Source of the DNA: an uncultured Clostridia bacterium
Lineage (GTDB): Bacteria; Bacillota; Clostridia; Oscillospirales; Ruminococcaceae
DNA: 18,364 nucleotides
NCBI GenBank assembly: GCA_947625455.1
Contig: CANQOJ010000024.1
Span: 1-18,364, forward strand
Direction of reading: 5' to 3'
Positions 1-5,990 of this stretch are shown here, piece by piece (the stretch's first letter is position 1; every line of letters starts with the position of its first letter). The notes below the pieces were generated by a model. It searched no databases. It was given only the letters and a program-made list of their open reading frames with translations, and was not told the DNA's origin. Both the position numbers and the translations under genes were made by a program.

Positions 1-2
1 GC

Positions 3-476
3 GTTGACTATCCGTATTTAAAGAGTGTTTACTGCGAACTTGACGAGCAGTACGATCCGAATTACGGCAAAACAAAGGAGTACTCTTCATCAGAGATAAA
101 GTCAAAAATCTTTAATAAAACGGGCATAGCGCTGAATGACGAGCCGTCAACGTGGTTTGCAGTTGAGGATTACATAGAGGGCAAGTATGTCGGGAATATG
201 ACGATAGGCGGTCAGCACTCGTATGTCAATTCAAGCGGGAAAACCGTTAAGATAACGGGGCGCGTGCTTCGTGAAACAATTCTCGATTACGGCATACGCT
301 CTCACGCTTTTGACATAAGCTACAACAGCTCAACCGATATGTTTACATTTACTACATACGGCTACGGTCACGGCGTAGGATTGAGCCAGAACGGCGCTAA
401 CGCGCTTGCGTCGCATAAGGGTTATAATTATAAGCAGATACTCGAATTTTACTATCAGGGAGCGGAAGTTAAATGA
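3..476 (+). CDS. SpoIID/LytB-domain protein, C-terminal part (5' end outside window)
   Basis: The reading frame is open from base 3 to the TGA at 474-476, giving about 157 residues of a protein that begins upstream of the window. The diagnostic motif is GYGHGVGLSQNGA near the C-terminus (about bases 360-398), the hallmark of the SpoIID/LytB domain, followed by a typical ending in which residues near NYKQILEFYYQGAEV close the domain. SpoIID is a peptidoglycan lytic transglycosylase needed for engulfment in sporulation; LytB-type relatives modify amidase action in the wall, so the exact role cannot be fixed from the C-terminus. The catalytic glutamate expected in the N-terminal half is not visible. 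The stop codon overlaps the next start by 4 bases (ATGA), so the acetyltransferase gene is probably co-translated. An internal ATG at 198 is too far into the domain to be the true start. Confidence 0.85.
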   Translation, partial: VDYPYLKSVYCELDEQYDPNYGKTKEYSSSEIKSKIFNKTGIALNDEPSTWFAVEDYIEGKYVGNMTIGGQHSYVNSSGKTVKITGRVLRETILDYGIRSHAFDISYNSSTDMFTFTTYGYGHGVGLSQNGANALASHKGYNYKQILEFYYQGAEVK

Positions 477-1012
477 ACATTCCAAAGGAAGATTTGTATG
501 ACGCGACATCTGCGGAGCTTTTTGAAAAAAGGAATTATGTAAAGGATTTGTGCTTTGAGTATAACAGCATAAAGCCGTCGCTTCTGGAAAAGCGCGACGA
601 GCTTATGCGGAAAATTCTCGGCAGGGCAGGGGAGAACCTGTTTATCGAACAGCCGTTTTGGTGCGATTACGGGTACAACATTGAAGTCGGCGACAATTTC
701 TACGCAAATCACGGTCTTGTTATTCTTGACGGGGCAAAGGTGACTTTCGGAAATAATGTCTTTATCGCACCGCAGTGCGGATTTTACACCGCAGGACACC
801 CGCTGGATTATGAAACGCGCAATAAAGGTCTTGAATACGCTTATCCCATAACGGTAGGAGACAATGTGTGGATAGGCGGAATGGTTACCGTAAACGCGGG
901 AGTGACGATAGGGAGCGGTTCGGTCATAGGCGCGGGAAGTGTGGTAATTCGTGATGTCCCTGAAAATTGCGTTGCGGCAGGCAATCCTTGCAGAGTTATA
1001 AGAAAGTTGTAA
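473..1012 (+). CDS. Maltose/galactoside-type O-acetyltransferase (left-handed beta-helix)
   Basis: This 179-residue protein has the length and layout of the Maa/LacA sugar O-acetyltransferases, which move acetyl from acetyl-CoA to a sugar hydroxyl in the cytoplasm. The N-terminal helical segment (about residues 1-50) is the maltose-acetyltransferase cap. From about residue 60 imperfect hexapeptide repeats build the beta-helix (for example NIEVGD, KVTFGNN, PITVGD, VTIGSG, SVIGAG). His109 in the TAGHPLD motif corresponds to the catalytic histidine of LacA. The C-terminal GNPCRVIRKL is the usual family ending. The ATG at 473 overlaps the stop of the SpoIID-like gene, with a weak GGGAG at 458-462 as ribosome binding site. 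The sugar substrate cannot be told from sequence. A strong terminator follows, so this is the last gene of its operon. Confidence 0.92.
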   Translation: MNIPKEDLYDATSAELFEKRNYVKDLCFEYNSIKPSLLEKRDELMRKILGRAGENLFIEQPFWCDYGYNIEVGDNFYANHGLVILDGAKVTFGNNVFIAPQCGFYTAGHPLDYETRNKGLEYAYPITVGDNVWIGGMVTVNAGVTIGSGSVIGAGSVVIRDVPENCVAAGNPCRVIRKL

Positions 1013-1026
1013 TTTGTAATAAAATT

Positions 1027-1064
1027 CCTCGGCGTTAATATTTCTTGAACGCCGAGGTTTTATT
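1027..1064 (+). terminator. Rho-independent terminator after the acetyltransferase gene
   Basis: CCTCGGCGTT (1027-1036) pairs perfectly with AACGCCGAGG (1048-1057) around an 11-base loop and is followed by TTTTATTAT. An A-rich run lies just upstream. It separates the spoIID-like/acetyltransferase operon from the dehydrogenase gene. Confidence 0.9.
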
Positions 1065-1086
1065 ATATGAAAGGAGTTTTTATATT

Positions 1087-2247
1087 ATGGTAAATTTTGA
1101 TTTTTGCACGCCGACAAGACTTGTTTTCGGAAAGGGAGTTATAGAAAAACTGCCCTCAATTATGGAACAGTTGGGAAAGAAGATACTACTGGTGTACGGC
1201 GGTGGTTCAATTAAGAAAACAGGTCTTTATGACAAGGTGCGGGAGTTGCTGAAAGATTTCGAGATTTTCGAGCTTTCGGGCGTTGAGCCTAACCCAAAAT
1301 ATGAAAGCGTTGTTGAGGGCGCAAAAATATGCCGTGAAAACGGTATTGAAGCGGTGCTTGCGGTCGGAGGCGGGAGCGTTCTGGACTGCTCAAAATCAAT
1401 AGCTGCAGGCGCAAAGTACGACGGTGATGTGTGGGATTTGATTACCTACAAAGTTCCCGTAAAAAGCGCGCTGCCTATTGTCGATATTATGACGTTATCC
1501 GCTACGGGCAGCGAGTATGACGCAAATTCCGTAATATCGCGAATGGATTTGAACATCAAGACTTGCCTTAAATCTGAGCATATTTTCCCGACCTGCTCAA
1601 TTCTTGATCCGACTTACACCTTTACGGTTTCAAAGCGTCAGACCGCCGCGGGCGCCGCAGACGCGATAAGCCATGTGTTTGAGAAATACTTCACCGCGCC
1701 GACAAGCGACCTTGCGGACGGAATGTGCGAAGCGGTTATAAAAAGCATAATGAAGAATGTGAAAATTGCGCTGGAAAACCCTTGTGATTATGACGCAAGA
1801 GCGGAGTTAATGGTAGACTGCGCGCTTGCCTGCAACAACATAATCGCGCTCGGAAACGGCGCGTCGGGCTGGGTTGCGCACGCAATTGAACACACTTTGA
1901 GCGCATATTATGACATAACTCACGGAGAGGGACTTGCAATCATAACCCCTCACTGGATGCGAAAGATTTTGAGCGAGAAAACAGTTGACAGGTTTGTGAA
2001 GTACGGCGTAAATGTAATGGGCATTACTCCGTCGCCCGACAAGTTTGAAACAGCAAACAAGGCAATTGACATGACAAGCAGTTTCTTCATGTCTCTGGGC
2101 ATTCCTATGACTTTGCGCGAGGTGGGCATAAATGACGAGAAAATAGACGAAATGGCGTTCGATACCGCAGGCAACGGCAAACTTGAAAACTGTTACGCTC
2201 CTCTTTCTGTTGACGATGTAAAAGAAATACTCATAAATTCGCTCTAA
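1087..2247 (+). CDS. Iron/zinc-type alcohol dehydrogenase (YqhD/BdhA butanol-dehydrogenase group)
   Basis: A 386-residue group III (iron-containing) alcohol dehydrogenase, close to the family's usual 385-390. It interconverts aldehydes and alcohols with NAD(P)H in the cytoplasm; in anaerobes this subgroup regenerates oxidised cofactor by making butanol or ethanol or clears toxic aldehydes. Visible motifs are the nucleotide-binding GGGS at residues 38-41 and GGGSVLDCSK at 94-103. The metal ligands are Asp192 and His196 (DAISH), His265 (HAIEH) and His279 (THGEG), which match the spacing of the YqhD ligands. The start chosen is the ATG at 1087, with AAGGAG at 1071-1076 and 10 bases of spacing; an ATG at 1045 lies in the upstream terminator and is rejected. 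It appears monocistronic. Which aldehyde it uses is not visible. Confidence 0.93.
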   Translation: MVNFDFCTPTRLVFGKGVIEKLPSIMEQLGKKILLVYGGGSIKKTGLYDKVRELLKDFEIFELSGVEPNPKYESVVEGAKICRENGIEAVLAVGGGSVLDCSKSIAAGAKYDGDVWDLITYKVPVKSALPIVDIMTLSATGSEYDANSVISRMDLNIKTCLKSEHIFPTCSILDPTYTFTVSKRQTAAGAADAISHVFEKYFTAPTSDLADGMCEAVIKSIMKNVKIALENPCDYDARAELMVDCALACNNIIALGNGASGWVAHAIEHTLSAYYDITHGEGLAIITPHWMRKILSEKTVDRFVKYGVNVMGITPSPDKFETANKAIDMTSSFFMSLGIPMTLREVGINDEKIDEMAFDTAGNGKLENCYAPLSVDDVKEILINSL

Positions 2248-2250
2248 TAA

Positions 2251-2446
2251 AGGTGGTTTTAGCAAGGGTGGGTGGATTTAGCAAGGGGAAAACTTTTCAA
2301 AAACTTTCATTATGGCTGGTGGCGGTGAGGTTCTTTAGCGCATAAAAGAAAAACAACGTTTGGAATAAAACAACGCTTGCCATATAAAGTTTTTTGAAAA
2401 GGAGTCCAGAGGGAAAACTTTTTTTCAAAAAAGTTTTTCCCTCTGG
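2251..2446. repeat. Interspersed non-coding repeat, copy 1 (ends in a long hairpin)
   Basis: This stretch just after the dehydrogenase gene shares a series of blocks, in the same order, with bases 2754-2975: a GGTGGTTTAG-type start, AAAACTTTCATTA, GTTCTTT, GAAAAACAAC, CAACG, then ATAAAGTTTTTTGAAAAGG. The starting block is itself doubled here (2252 and 2271). It ends in a long hairpin (CCAGAGGG at 2406 pairing with CCCTCTGG at 2439-2446, with an A/T-rich inner stem). The hairpin could also end the dehydrogenase transcript. No open reading frame is supported. Confidence 0.7.
2406..2446. terminator. Long stem-loop, possible bidirectional terminator
   Basis: The arm 2406-2423 (CCAGAGGGAAAACTTTTT) pairs with 2427-2446 with one bulged base and a very short loop. 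The inner part is A/T-rich, so either strand has a U-run inside the stem rather than after it. It could terminate the dehydrogenase transcript or simply be the end structure of the repeat, since the same structure recurs at 2940-2975. Confidence 0.5.
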
Positions 2447-2492
2447 TGGGGGCGCCTGTCAAGCCCCCGCAAACGCGTAAGCAAGGCGCACC

Positions 2493-2520
2493 AGATTCAA
2501 AGCCTTACGGCTTTGAATCT
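2493..2520. repeat. Perfect 12-bp palindrome with TTAC loop
   Basis: AGATTCAAAGCC (2493-2504) and GGCTTTGAATCT (2509-2520) pair perfectly around TTAC. The loop matches that of the GGATAACGC palindromes at 5058-5085, suggesting a related class of mobile hairpin. It lies in a GC-rich segment (2446-2530) with no gene. Confidence 0.7.
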
Positions 2521-2549
2521 TTGGGTGTGTGGGAAACAAGAGTTTCCGT

Positions 2550-2666
2550 CTAGAGGCTAGATTTTTAAGAGGCTAGAAGCTAGAGTTTAATCTAAAACAA
2601 GATTTCCTTTTTAATCTTGTTTTAATACAAGCTCTAACCTCTAATCTCTTAATCTCTAACCTCTAG
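2550..2666. repeat. Inverted pair of degenerate TAGAGGY heptamer arrays around a perfect hairpin
   Basis: The left array (2550-2587) reads as TAGAGGC, TAGAAGC and TAGAGTT units. The right array (2632-2666) carries the same units in reverse complement (CTCTAACCTCTAATCTCT and so on). Between them a perfect 11-bp stem, AAAACAAGATT (2594-2604) with AATCTTGTTTT (2613-2623), forms the centre. The whole 117 bases is therefore one large imperfect palindrome. The same heptamers recur at 4996-5036, about 5085-5100, 5385-5432, 10324-10399 and 10497-10532. From 2667 to 2750 I see only a small hairpin with alternative partners (GGTTTG 2702-2707 with CAAACC 2714-2719). Confidence 0.75.
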
Positions 2667-2753
2667 TAGGGCAGGTGCCCCCGATGTTTAAGCTAAAACG
2701 CGGTTTGGTAATTCAAACCACAAATGGTTTATTTCGGTTTGGAGTACTTCAAG

Positions 2754-2975
2754 GGTGGTTTAGTAAGGAAATTACTTTTGGCGCAGAACTTTGAACCCCT
2801 TTCTAAAACTTTCATTACGGCTGATAAAGATAATGTTCTTTGACACCTAATAGAAAAACAACACTAAGTCCAAAGCAACGTTGGCGTTATAAAGTTTTTT
2901 GAAAAGGCGGATTGTGAGGACTTTGTCCTCACAACCCTGCCAGAGGGAAAACTTTTTTTCAAAAAAGTTTTCCCC
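2754..2975. repeat. Interspersed non-coding repeat, copy 2
   Basis: A diverged second copy of the 2251-2446 repeat in the same orientation, with the same block order and the same terminal CCAGAGGG hairpin (2940-2975). It differs by an extra perfect hairpin, TTGTGAGGAC (2912-2921) with GTCCTCACAA (2925-2934) and a TTT loop, inserted just before the terminal stem. A GACCTCAAT-type short tandem follows at 2974-2997. It is non-coding. Confidence 0.7.
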
Positions 2976-3016
2976 TCAATGACCTCAATGACCTCAAACA
3001 TTAAAAATGTAAACCA

Positions 3017-3069
3017 AAGCTGACATTTTTGTCAGCTTAAGTTGGTTGAATATAGTTTTTTGTTATGAT
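3017..3069 (+). promoter_or_regulatory. Promoter and candidate operator of the regulator-ABC operon
   Basis: A TATGAT -10 box sits at 3064-3069, with TTGGTT at 3042-3047 as a moderate -35 (16-base spacer). Immediately upstream lies a perfect inverted repeat, AAGCTGAC (3017-3024) and GTCAGCTT (3031-3038), with a 6-base spacer. It could be the binding site of the XRE-AbrB regulator encoded downstream, or a small terminator for upstream transcription, since a T-run occurs only in the loop. Autoregulation is inferred. Confidence 0.55.
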
Positions 3070-3096
3070 ATACTTTATTTGTGGAGAGTGAGTTTT

Positions 3097-3492
3097 ATGG
3101 GATTTTACTTCAACAATCTCAAACTGTACAGAAAAAAGCTTGGAATGACGCAGGAACAGGCGGCGGAGCGTCTTGGGGTTTCAAGACAAGCGCTTGCGAA
3201 ATGGGAGCGCGGGGAAAGTTTGCCCGACATTGAAAACGTAATTGCTCTTGCTGATTTGTACGAGGTGAGCATAGACAGCCTTGCGAGAAATCTTGCGGAA
3301 TTGTCGGACAATCCGAAAGATAAAAAGTATATGTTCGGCATAACCAGAGTAAACGACAAAGGACAAATTACTCTCCCAAAAAAATGCCGCGAAGTTTTCG
3401 GAATTAAATCGGGCGACGCAATTTTGCTGCTTGGCGACGAGGAAAAGGGAATTGCGCTGTTAAAGGTTTCGGAGTTTGCGGACAAGCATTAG
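3097..3492 (+). CDS. XRE-type helix-turn-helix / AbrB-like fusion regulator
   Basis: A 131-residue DNA-binding protein with two domains. Residues about 5-62 form a Cro/C1-type helix-turn-helix (MTQEQAAERLGVSRQALAKW is the recognition core, followed by GESLPDI and DLYEVSIDSL). Residues about 79-125 look like a SpoVT/AbrB swapped-hairpin domain (GQITLPKKCREVFGIKSGD and the following VLL-type strands). Such two-domain regulators commonly sit in front of ABC transporter genes in Clostridia, so it is probably the local repressor or activator of the next two genes. The ATG at 3097 is chosen, with GGAGAG at 3083-3088; an upstream in-frame ATG at 3046 overlaps the promoter and is rejected. Its stop abuts the AGGAGG of the ATPase gene, so the three genes form one operon. 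Confidence 0.88.
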   Translation: MGFYFNNLKLYRKKLGMTQEQAAERLGVSRQALAKWERGESLPDIENVIALADLYEVSIDSLARNLAELSDNPKDKKYMFGITRVNDKGQITLPKKCREVFGIKSGDAILLLGDEEKGIALLKVSEFADKH

Positions 3493-3501
3493 GAGGAAAG
3501 T

Positions 3502-4239
3502 ATGAACGCAGTTGAAGCGCATGGACTTACGAAAAAGTATAAGACAAAGATTGCGGTGGACGGGATTGACCTTGAGGTAAAAGAGGGAGAGCTGTTTGCG
3601 CTTTTGGGAGTAAACGGCGCGGGCAAGACAACCGCAGTAAGAATGTTGACCTGCCTGTCAAAGCCGACAAGCGGTGAGTGCTTTGTCTGCGAAAACAACT
3701 GCGTTTCAAGGCAAAGCGAAGTCAAAAAACTCATAGGAATATCGCCGCAGGACACGGCTGTTGCGGAGAATTTAACGGTAACGGAAAATCTGAAGCTTAT
3801 CTGCGGTATATACGGTTATTCAAAAGCCGTGACAACCGAAAAGATTTCGGAGATGACAAGGCTTTTCAGAATGGGCGAAGTAAAAAATTCCCGCGCAAAG
3901 ACGCTTTCGGGCGGTTGGAAACGCAAGCTGTCAATTGCCATGGCGCTTATCTCGGAGCCGAAAGTTTTGTTTCTTGACGAGCCGACATTAGGACTTGACG
4001 TTTTGGCAAGACGTGAACTTTGGAGCGTTGTTGAGCAGTTAAAGGGCAGGATAACGATAATCCTCACTACGCATTATATGGAAGAAGCGGAGCGTTTAGC
4101 CGACAGAATAGCGATTATGTTCAGCGGGAAAATTGCGGTACAAGGCACGTTGTCCGAAATTGAAAGGCTAAGCGGGAAAACAGGGCTTGAAGAAAGCTTT
4201 GTGGAGTTTGCAGAGAAATACGGAAAGGAGCGCATATAA
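3502..4239 (+). CDS. ABC transporter ATP-binding protein
   Basis: A 245-residue ATPase subunit that powers export by the permease encoded next. Walker A is GVNGAGKT (residues 36-43), the Q-loop glutamine is at about 83, the signature is LSGGW (135-139), Walker B is VLFLDEPT (155-162) and the switch histidine is His191 (TTHYMEEAERLADRI). This layout is that of the CcmA/NodI/drug-resistance ATPase group paired with ABC-2 permeases. The signature glutamine is replaced by tryptophan, a tolerated variant. AGGAGG at 3491-3496 precedes the ATG at 3502, and the stop shares one base with the permease start. The substrate (drug, peptide, lipid or polysaccharide) is unknown. Confidence 0.95.
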   Translation: MNAVEAHGLTKKYKTKIAVDGIDLEVKEGELFALLGVNGAGKTTAVRMLTCLSKPTSGECFVCENNCVSRQSEVKKLIGISPQDTAVAENLTVTENLKLICGIYGYSKAVTTEKISEMTRLFRMGEVKNSRAKTLSGGWKRKLSIAMALISEPKVLFLDEPTLGLDVLARRELWSVVEQLKGRITIILTTHYMEEAERLADRIAIMFSGKIAVQGTLSEIERLSGKTGLEESFVEFAEKYGKERI

Positions 4240-5003
4240 TGAACAAAATTCTCAGCTTTTCAAAGCGAAACTTTCTGGAAATGATACGCGATCCTTTAAG
4301 CTATTTGTTTTGCCTGGGATTTCCGCTGGTAATGCTTGTCGTTATGACGCTTGTAAACGATACTATCCCCGAAGAAACGGGAATGACGATATTCAGAATT
4401 GACAGCCTTTCGGGCGGGATAGCGGTTTTCGGAATGGCGTTTTTAATGCTGTTTGTATGCCTAACTTCAGCCAAAGACAGAGCGGGAGCGTTTCTGACAA
4501 GACTTTACGCAACGCCCATGAAAAGCGGAGATTTCATTTTAGGCTATACAATCCCGACGTTTATTCTGGCAATCCTGCAGATATTGATAACATTTTCCGC
4601 GTCGTTTATAATATCAAAGACAGCAGGCGTTGAAATAAACGTTTTCGGAATGTTTCTGGCGTGCTTGGCGCTTCTGCCGTCGGCGGTTATGTTCATTTCA
4701 CTGGGATTGCTTTTCGGAACGCTGTTCAGCGAGAAATCCGCGCCCGGACTTTGCTCGGTAATAATTTCGCTTGGTTCATTTCTGGGCGGTATCTGGTTTG
4801 ATGTGGAAAAAACGGGCGGTATACTCGAAATAATCTGCAACGCCCTGCCGTTTTATCATTCTGTAAACGCCGCAAGAACGGCGATGAAGTTTAGCAACGA
4901 ATGTTTTGAGCATTTGGCGATAACGGTTTGTTATGCGCTTGTAGTATCAATCATTTCGGTGATAGTGTTTAAGAACAAGATGAAAGCGGATATTAGCGAC
5001 TAG
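4239..5003 (+). CDS. ABC-2 type permease
   Basis: A 254-residue integral membrane protein with about six hydrophobic segments (near residues 21-40, 58-77, 101-126, 136-162, 168-186 and 224-244), the usual ABC-2 permease topology. The loop between the second and third segments (KDRAGAFLTRLYATPMKSGDF) carries the coupling-helix motif seen in this family, where an R-LYATPM-type sequence contacts the ATPase. It starts at ATG 4239, overlapping the ATPase stop by one base, with AAAGGAG upstream. The TAG stop at 5001-5003 is the first base triplet of a heptamer repeat array, so the repeats begin exactly at the gene end. It forms an exporter with the preceding ATPase; substrate unknown. Confidence 0.92.
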   Translation: MNKILSFSKRNFLEMIRDPLSYLFCLGFPLVMLVVMTLVNDTIPEETGMTIFRIDSLSGGIAVFGMAFLMLFVCLTSAKDRAGAFLTRLYATPMKSGDFILGYTIPTFILAILQILITFSASFIISKTAGVEINVFGMFLACLALLPSAVMFISLGLLFGTLFSEKSAPGLCSVIISLGSFLGGIWFDVEKTGGILEIICNALPFYHSVNAARTAMKFSNECFEHLAITVCYALVVSIISVIVFKNKMKADISD

Positions 5004-5036
5004 AAGCTAGAGATTAAGAGGCTAGAAGCTAGAGTT
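4996..5036. repeat. Heptamer array (TAGAGGY family) at the end of the permease gene
   Basis: Units such as TAGAAGC, TAGAGAT, TAAGAGGC, TAGAAGC and TAGAGTT follow each other in the same phase as in the arrays near 2550 and 10324. The array begins at the permease stop codon. It leads directly into the palindromic element at 5048. Confidence 0.7.
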
Positions 5037-5047
5037 GAAGCGCTTTT

Positions 5048-5423
5048 AGAGATTAGCGCGTTATCCGCCTTACGGCGGATAACGCTGTAAGAGGTAAGAA
5101 TTTAAACTTAAACGCACAATAACAAGAAAAAAGTTGTTTGTACCGCAAGGCAACAAACAACTTTTCCTGTTAAACCACGTCCGGGCGCTCCGGGGTGCAG
5201 CCACGGCTTTGGCGAAGCGGAGAAGTTGTTTGAATAGGCGAAGCGTTGTTCCCGCTTCGCCAAAGCCACGCGCTGCGCGCGTCAAATTCGCTTCGCGAAT
5301 TTGAGTGGCTGCACCCCGGAGCGCGCCGGATCAGGTGTGCTCTAAACAGAAAAATCAGGCTTGATTTAAACTCTTACTTCTTACAGCGTTATCCGCCGTA
5401 AGGCGGATAATGCGCTAATCTCT
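5048..5423. mobile_element. MITE-like palindromic element A with 60-bp terminal inverted repeats
   Basis: Bases 5048-5107 and the reverse complement of 5364-5423 match at about 56 of 60 positions, including in each arm the perfect hairpin CGTTATCCGCC-TTAC-GGCGGATAACG. Inside lies a 140-bp core (5185-5324) bounded by the perfect inverted repeat GCGCTCCGGGGTGCAGCCAC. The core contains nested stems: GGCTTTGGCGAAGCGG with its complement at 5253-5268, and CAAATTCGC-TTC-GCGAATTTG at 5283-5303. Another hairpin, AAAGTTGTTTG with CAAACAACTTT, lies at 5130-5164. The core is repeated in inverted orientation at 10614-10753. No transposase is present, so it would be a non-autonomous element; no target-site duplication can be defined because the ends lie in heptamer arrays. 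Apparent reading frames across it are translations of the palindromes. Confidence 0.75.
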
Positions 5424-5460
5424 TACCTCTAAAAAATGCTCACATTGTGTATTATCGTGA

Positions 5461-5506
5461 CCTACCCTAAAAAATTCTTTACAATTTTCAAAGTTTATGT
5501 TATAAT
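5461..5506 (+). promoter_or_regulatory. Sigma-A promoter of the PolC-like operon, twin of the one at 10302-10257
   Basis: TTTACA (5478-5483) and TATAAT (5501-5506) are separated by exactly 17 bases, an excellent sigma-A promoter. The 46 bases ending at the -10 box match the minus-strand promoter at 10302-10257 at 40 positions. This includes the spacer and the A-rich sequence above the -35, much more than promoter function alone requires. The spacer region CTTTACAATTTTCAAAG is an imperfect palindrome and may be an operator. Transcription would start near 5513, giving a leader of about 27 bases. Confidence 0.85.
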
Positions 5507-5539
5507 AAGTTAAAATTGAAATTTGAAAGGAGCGTTATA

Positions 5540-5989
5540 ATGAGTACAAGCGACAATTCAGGCAGAAGACAAAACCTTGTCGAAAAAAAGGTGAGGGAGT
5601 TGTGTTATGACCTCACTTTTGAACGGTATGGCGCGGATATTTCTCCGCCGATAGTAGACAGGCTGGAGTATGAACTTGACGTTATAGCCGAGAACAATTA
5701 CTGCGCGGTGTATCTTATAGCGTACTGGCTGACAAATGAATGCAGACAGAAATGCGTGCCGTTTATCACAAAGGGCAATTCCGGTTCATCAATGCTGGCG
5801 TTCGTTTTGGGAATTACACATGTCAATCCCATGCCGATGCACTATTACTGCCCGGGGTGTGGTTATACCGATTTCAATATCGGAAAGTATCACAGCGGCA
5901 GTGCGCGGTATGGCACTGACCTTAGGAAAGCAGTCTGCCCGGAATGCGGCGAAGAAATGACAGGCGACCGGGTTCGATATACCGTTTGA
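5540..5989 (+). CDS. PolC-like protein, N-terminal frame (zinc-motif region of DNA polymerase III alpha)
   Basis: A 149-residue frame that resembles an internal part of Gram-positive replicative polymerase PolC. Compared from memory, RLEYELDVI, AVYLIA, GNSGSS, ITHVNPMPMHYYCPGCG and CPECGEEM match PolC's RLEKELxxI, AVIYLIA, GSVGSS, ITEVNPLPPHYxCPxC and CPxCG blocks in order. The four cysteines (104, 107, 133, 136) would form PolC's zinc site. The PHP and exonuclease domains that precede this part in real PolC are absent; the gene starts cleanly at ATG 5540 after AAGGAG (5527-5532). An in-frame TTG at 5516 is rejected. PolC normally exceeds 1,400 residues, so this is not the cell's polymerase. 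The frame ends at TGA 5987-5989, but PolC similarity continues in the next frame: skipping the C at 5969 restores DGFDIPFEMFSG. See the next entry. Confidence 0.8.
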   Translation: MSTSDNSGRRQNLVEKKVRELCYDLTFERYGADISPPIVDRLEYELDVIAENNYCAVYLIAYWLTNECRQKCVPFITKGNSGSSMLAFVLGITHVNPMPMHYYCPGCGYTDFNIGKYHSGSARYGTDLRKAVCPECGEEMTGDRVRYTV

Positions 5990-5990
5990 G

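Noticed and set aside
1045..1086. Upstream ATG for the alcohol dehydrogenase
   Set aside because: It lies within the preceding terminator, has no ribosome binding site and would add residues absent from the family; ATG 1087 has AAGGAG.
4544..4840. Minus-strand open frame opposite the ABC permease
   Set aside because: Antisense shadow of a clearly coding permease gene; no ribosome binding site.
5070..5285. Minus-strand open frame over element A, with a peptide resembling that of 10548-10769 (shared FAKAVAAPRSA)
   Set aside because: The similarity arises because both frames read through copies of the same palindromic DNA repeat; no ribosome binding site and no protein features.
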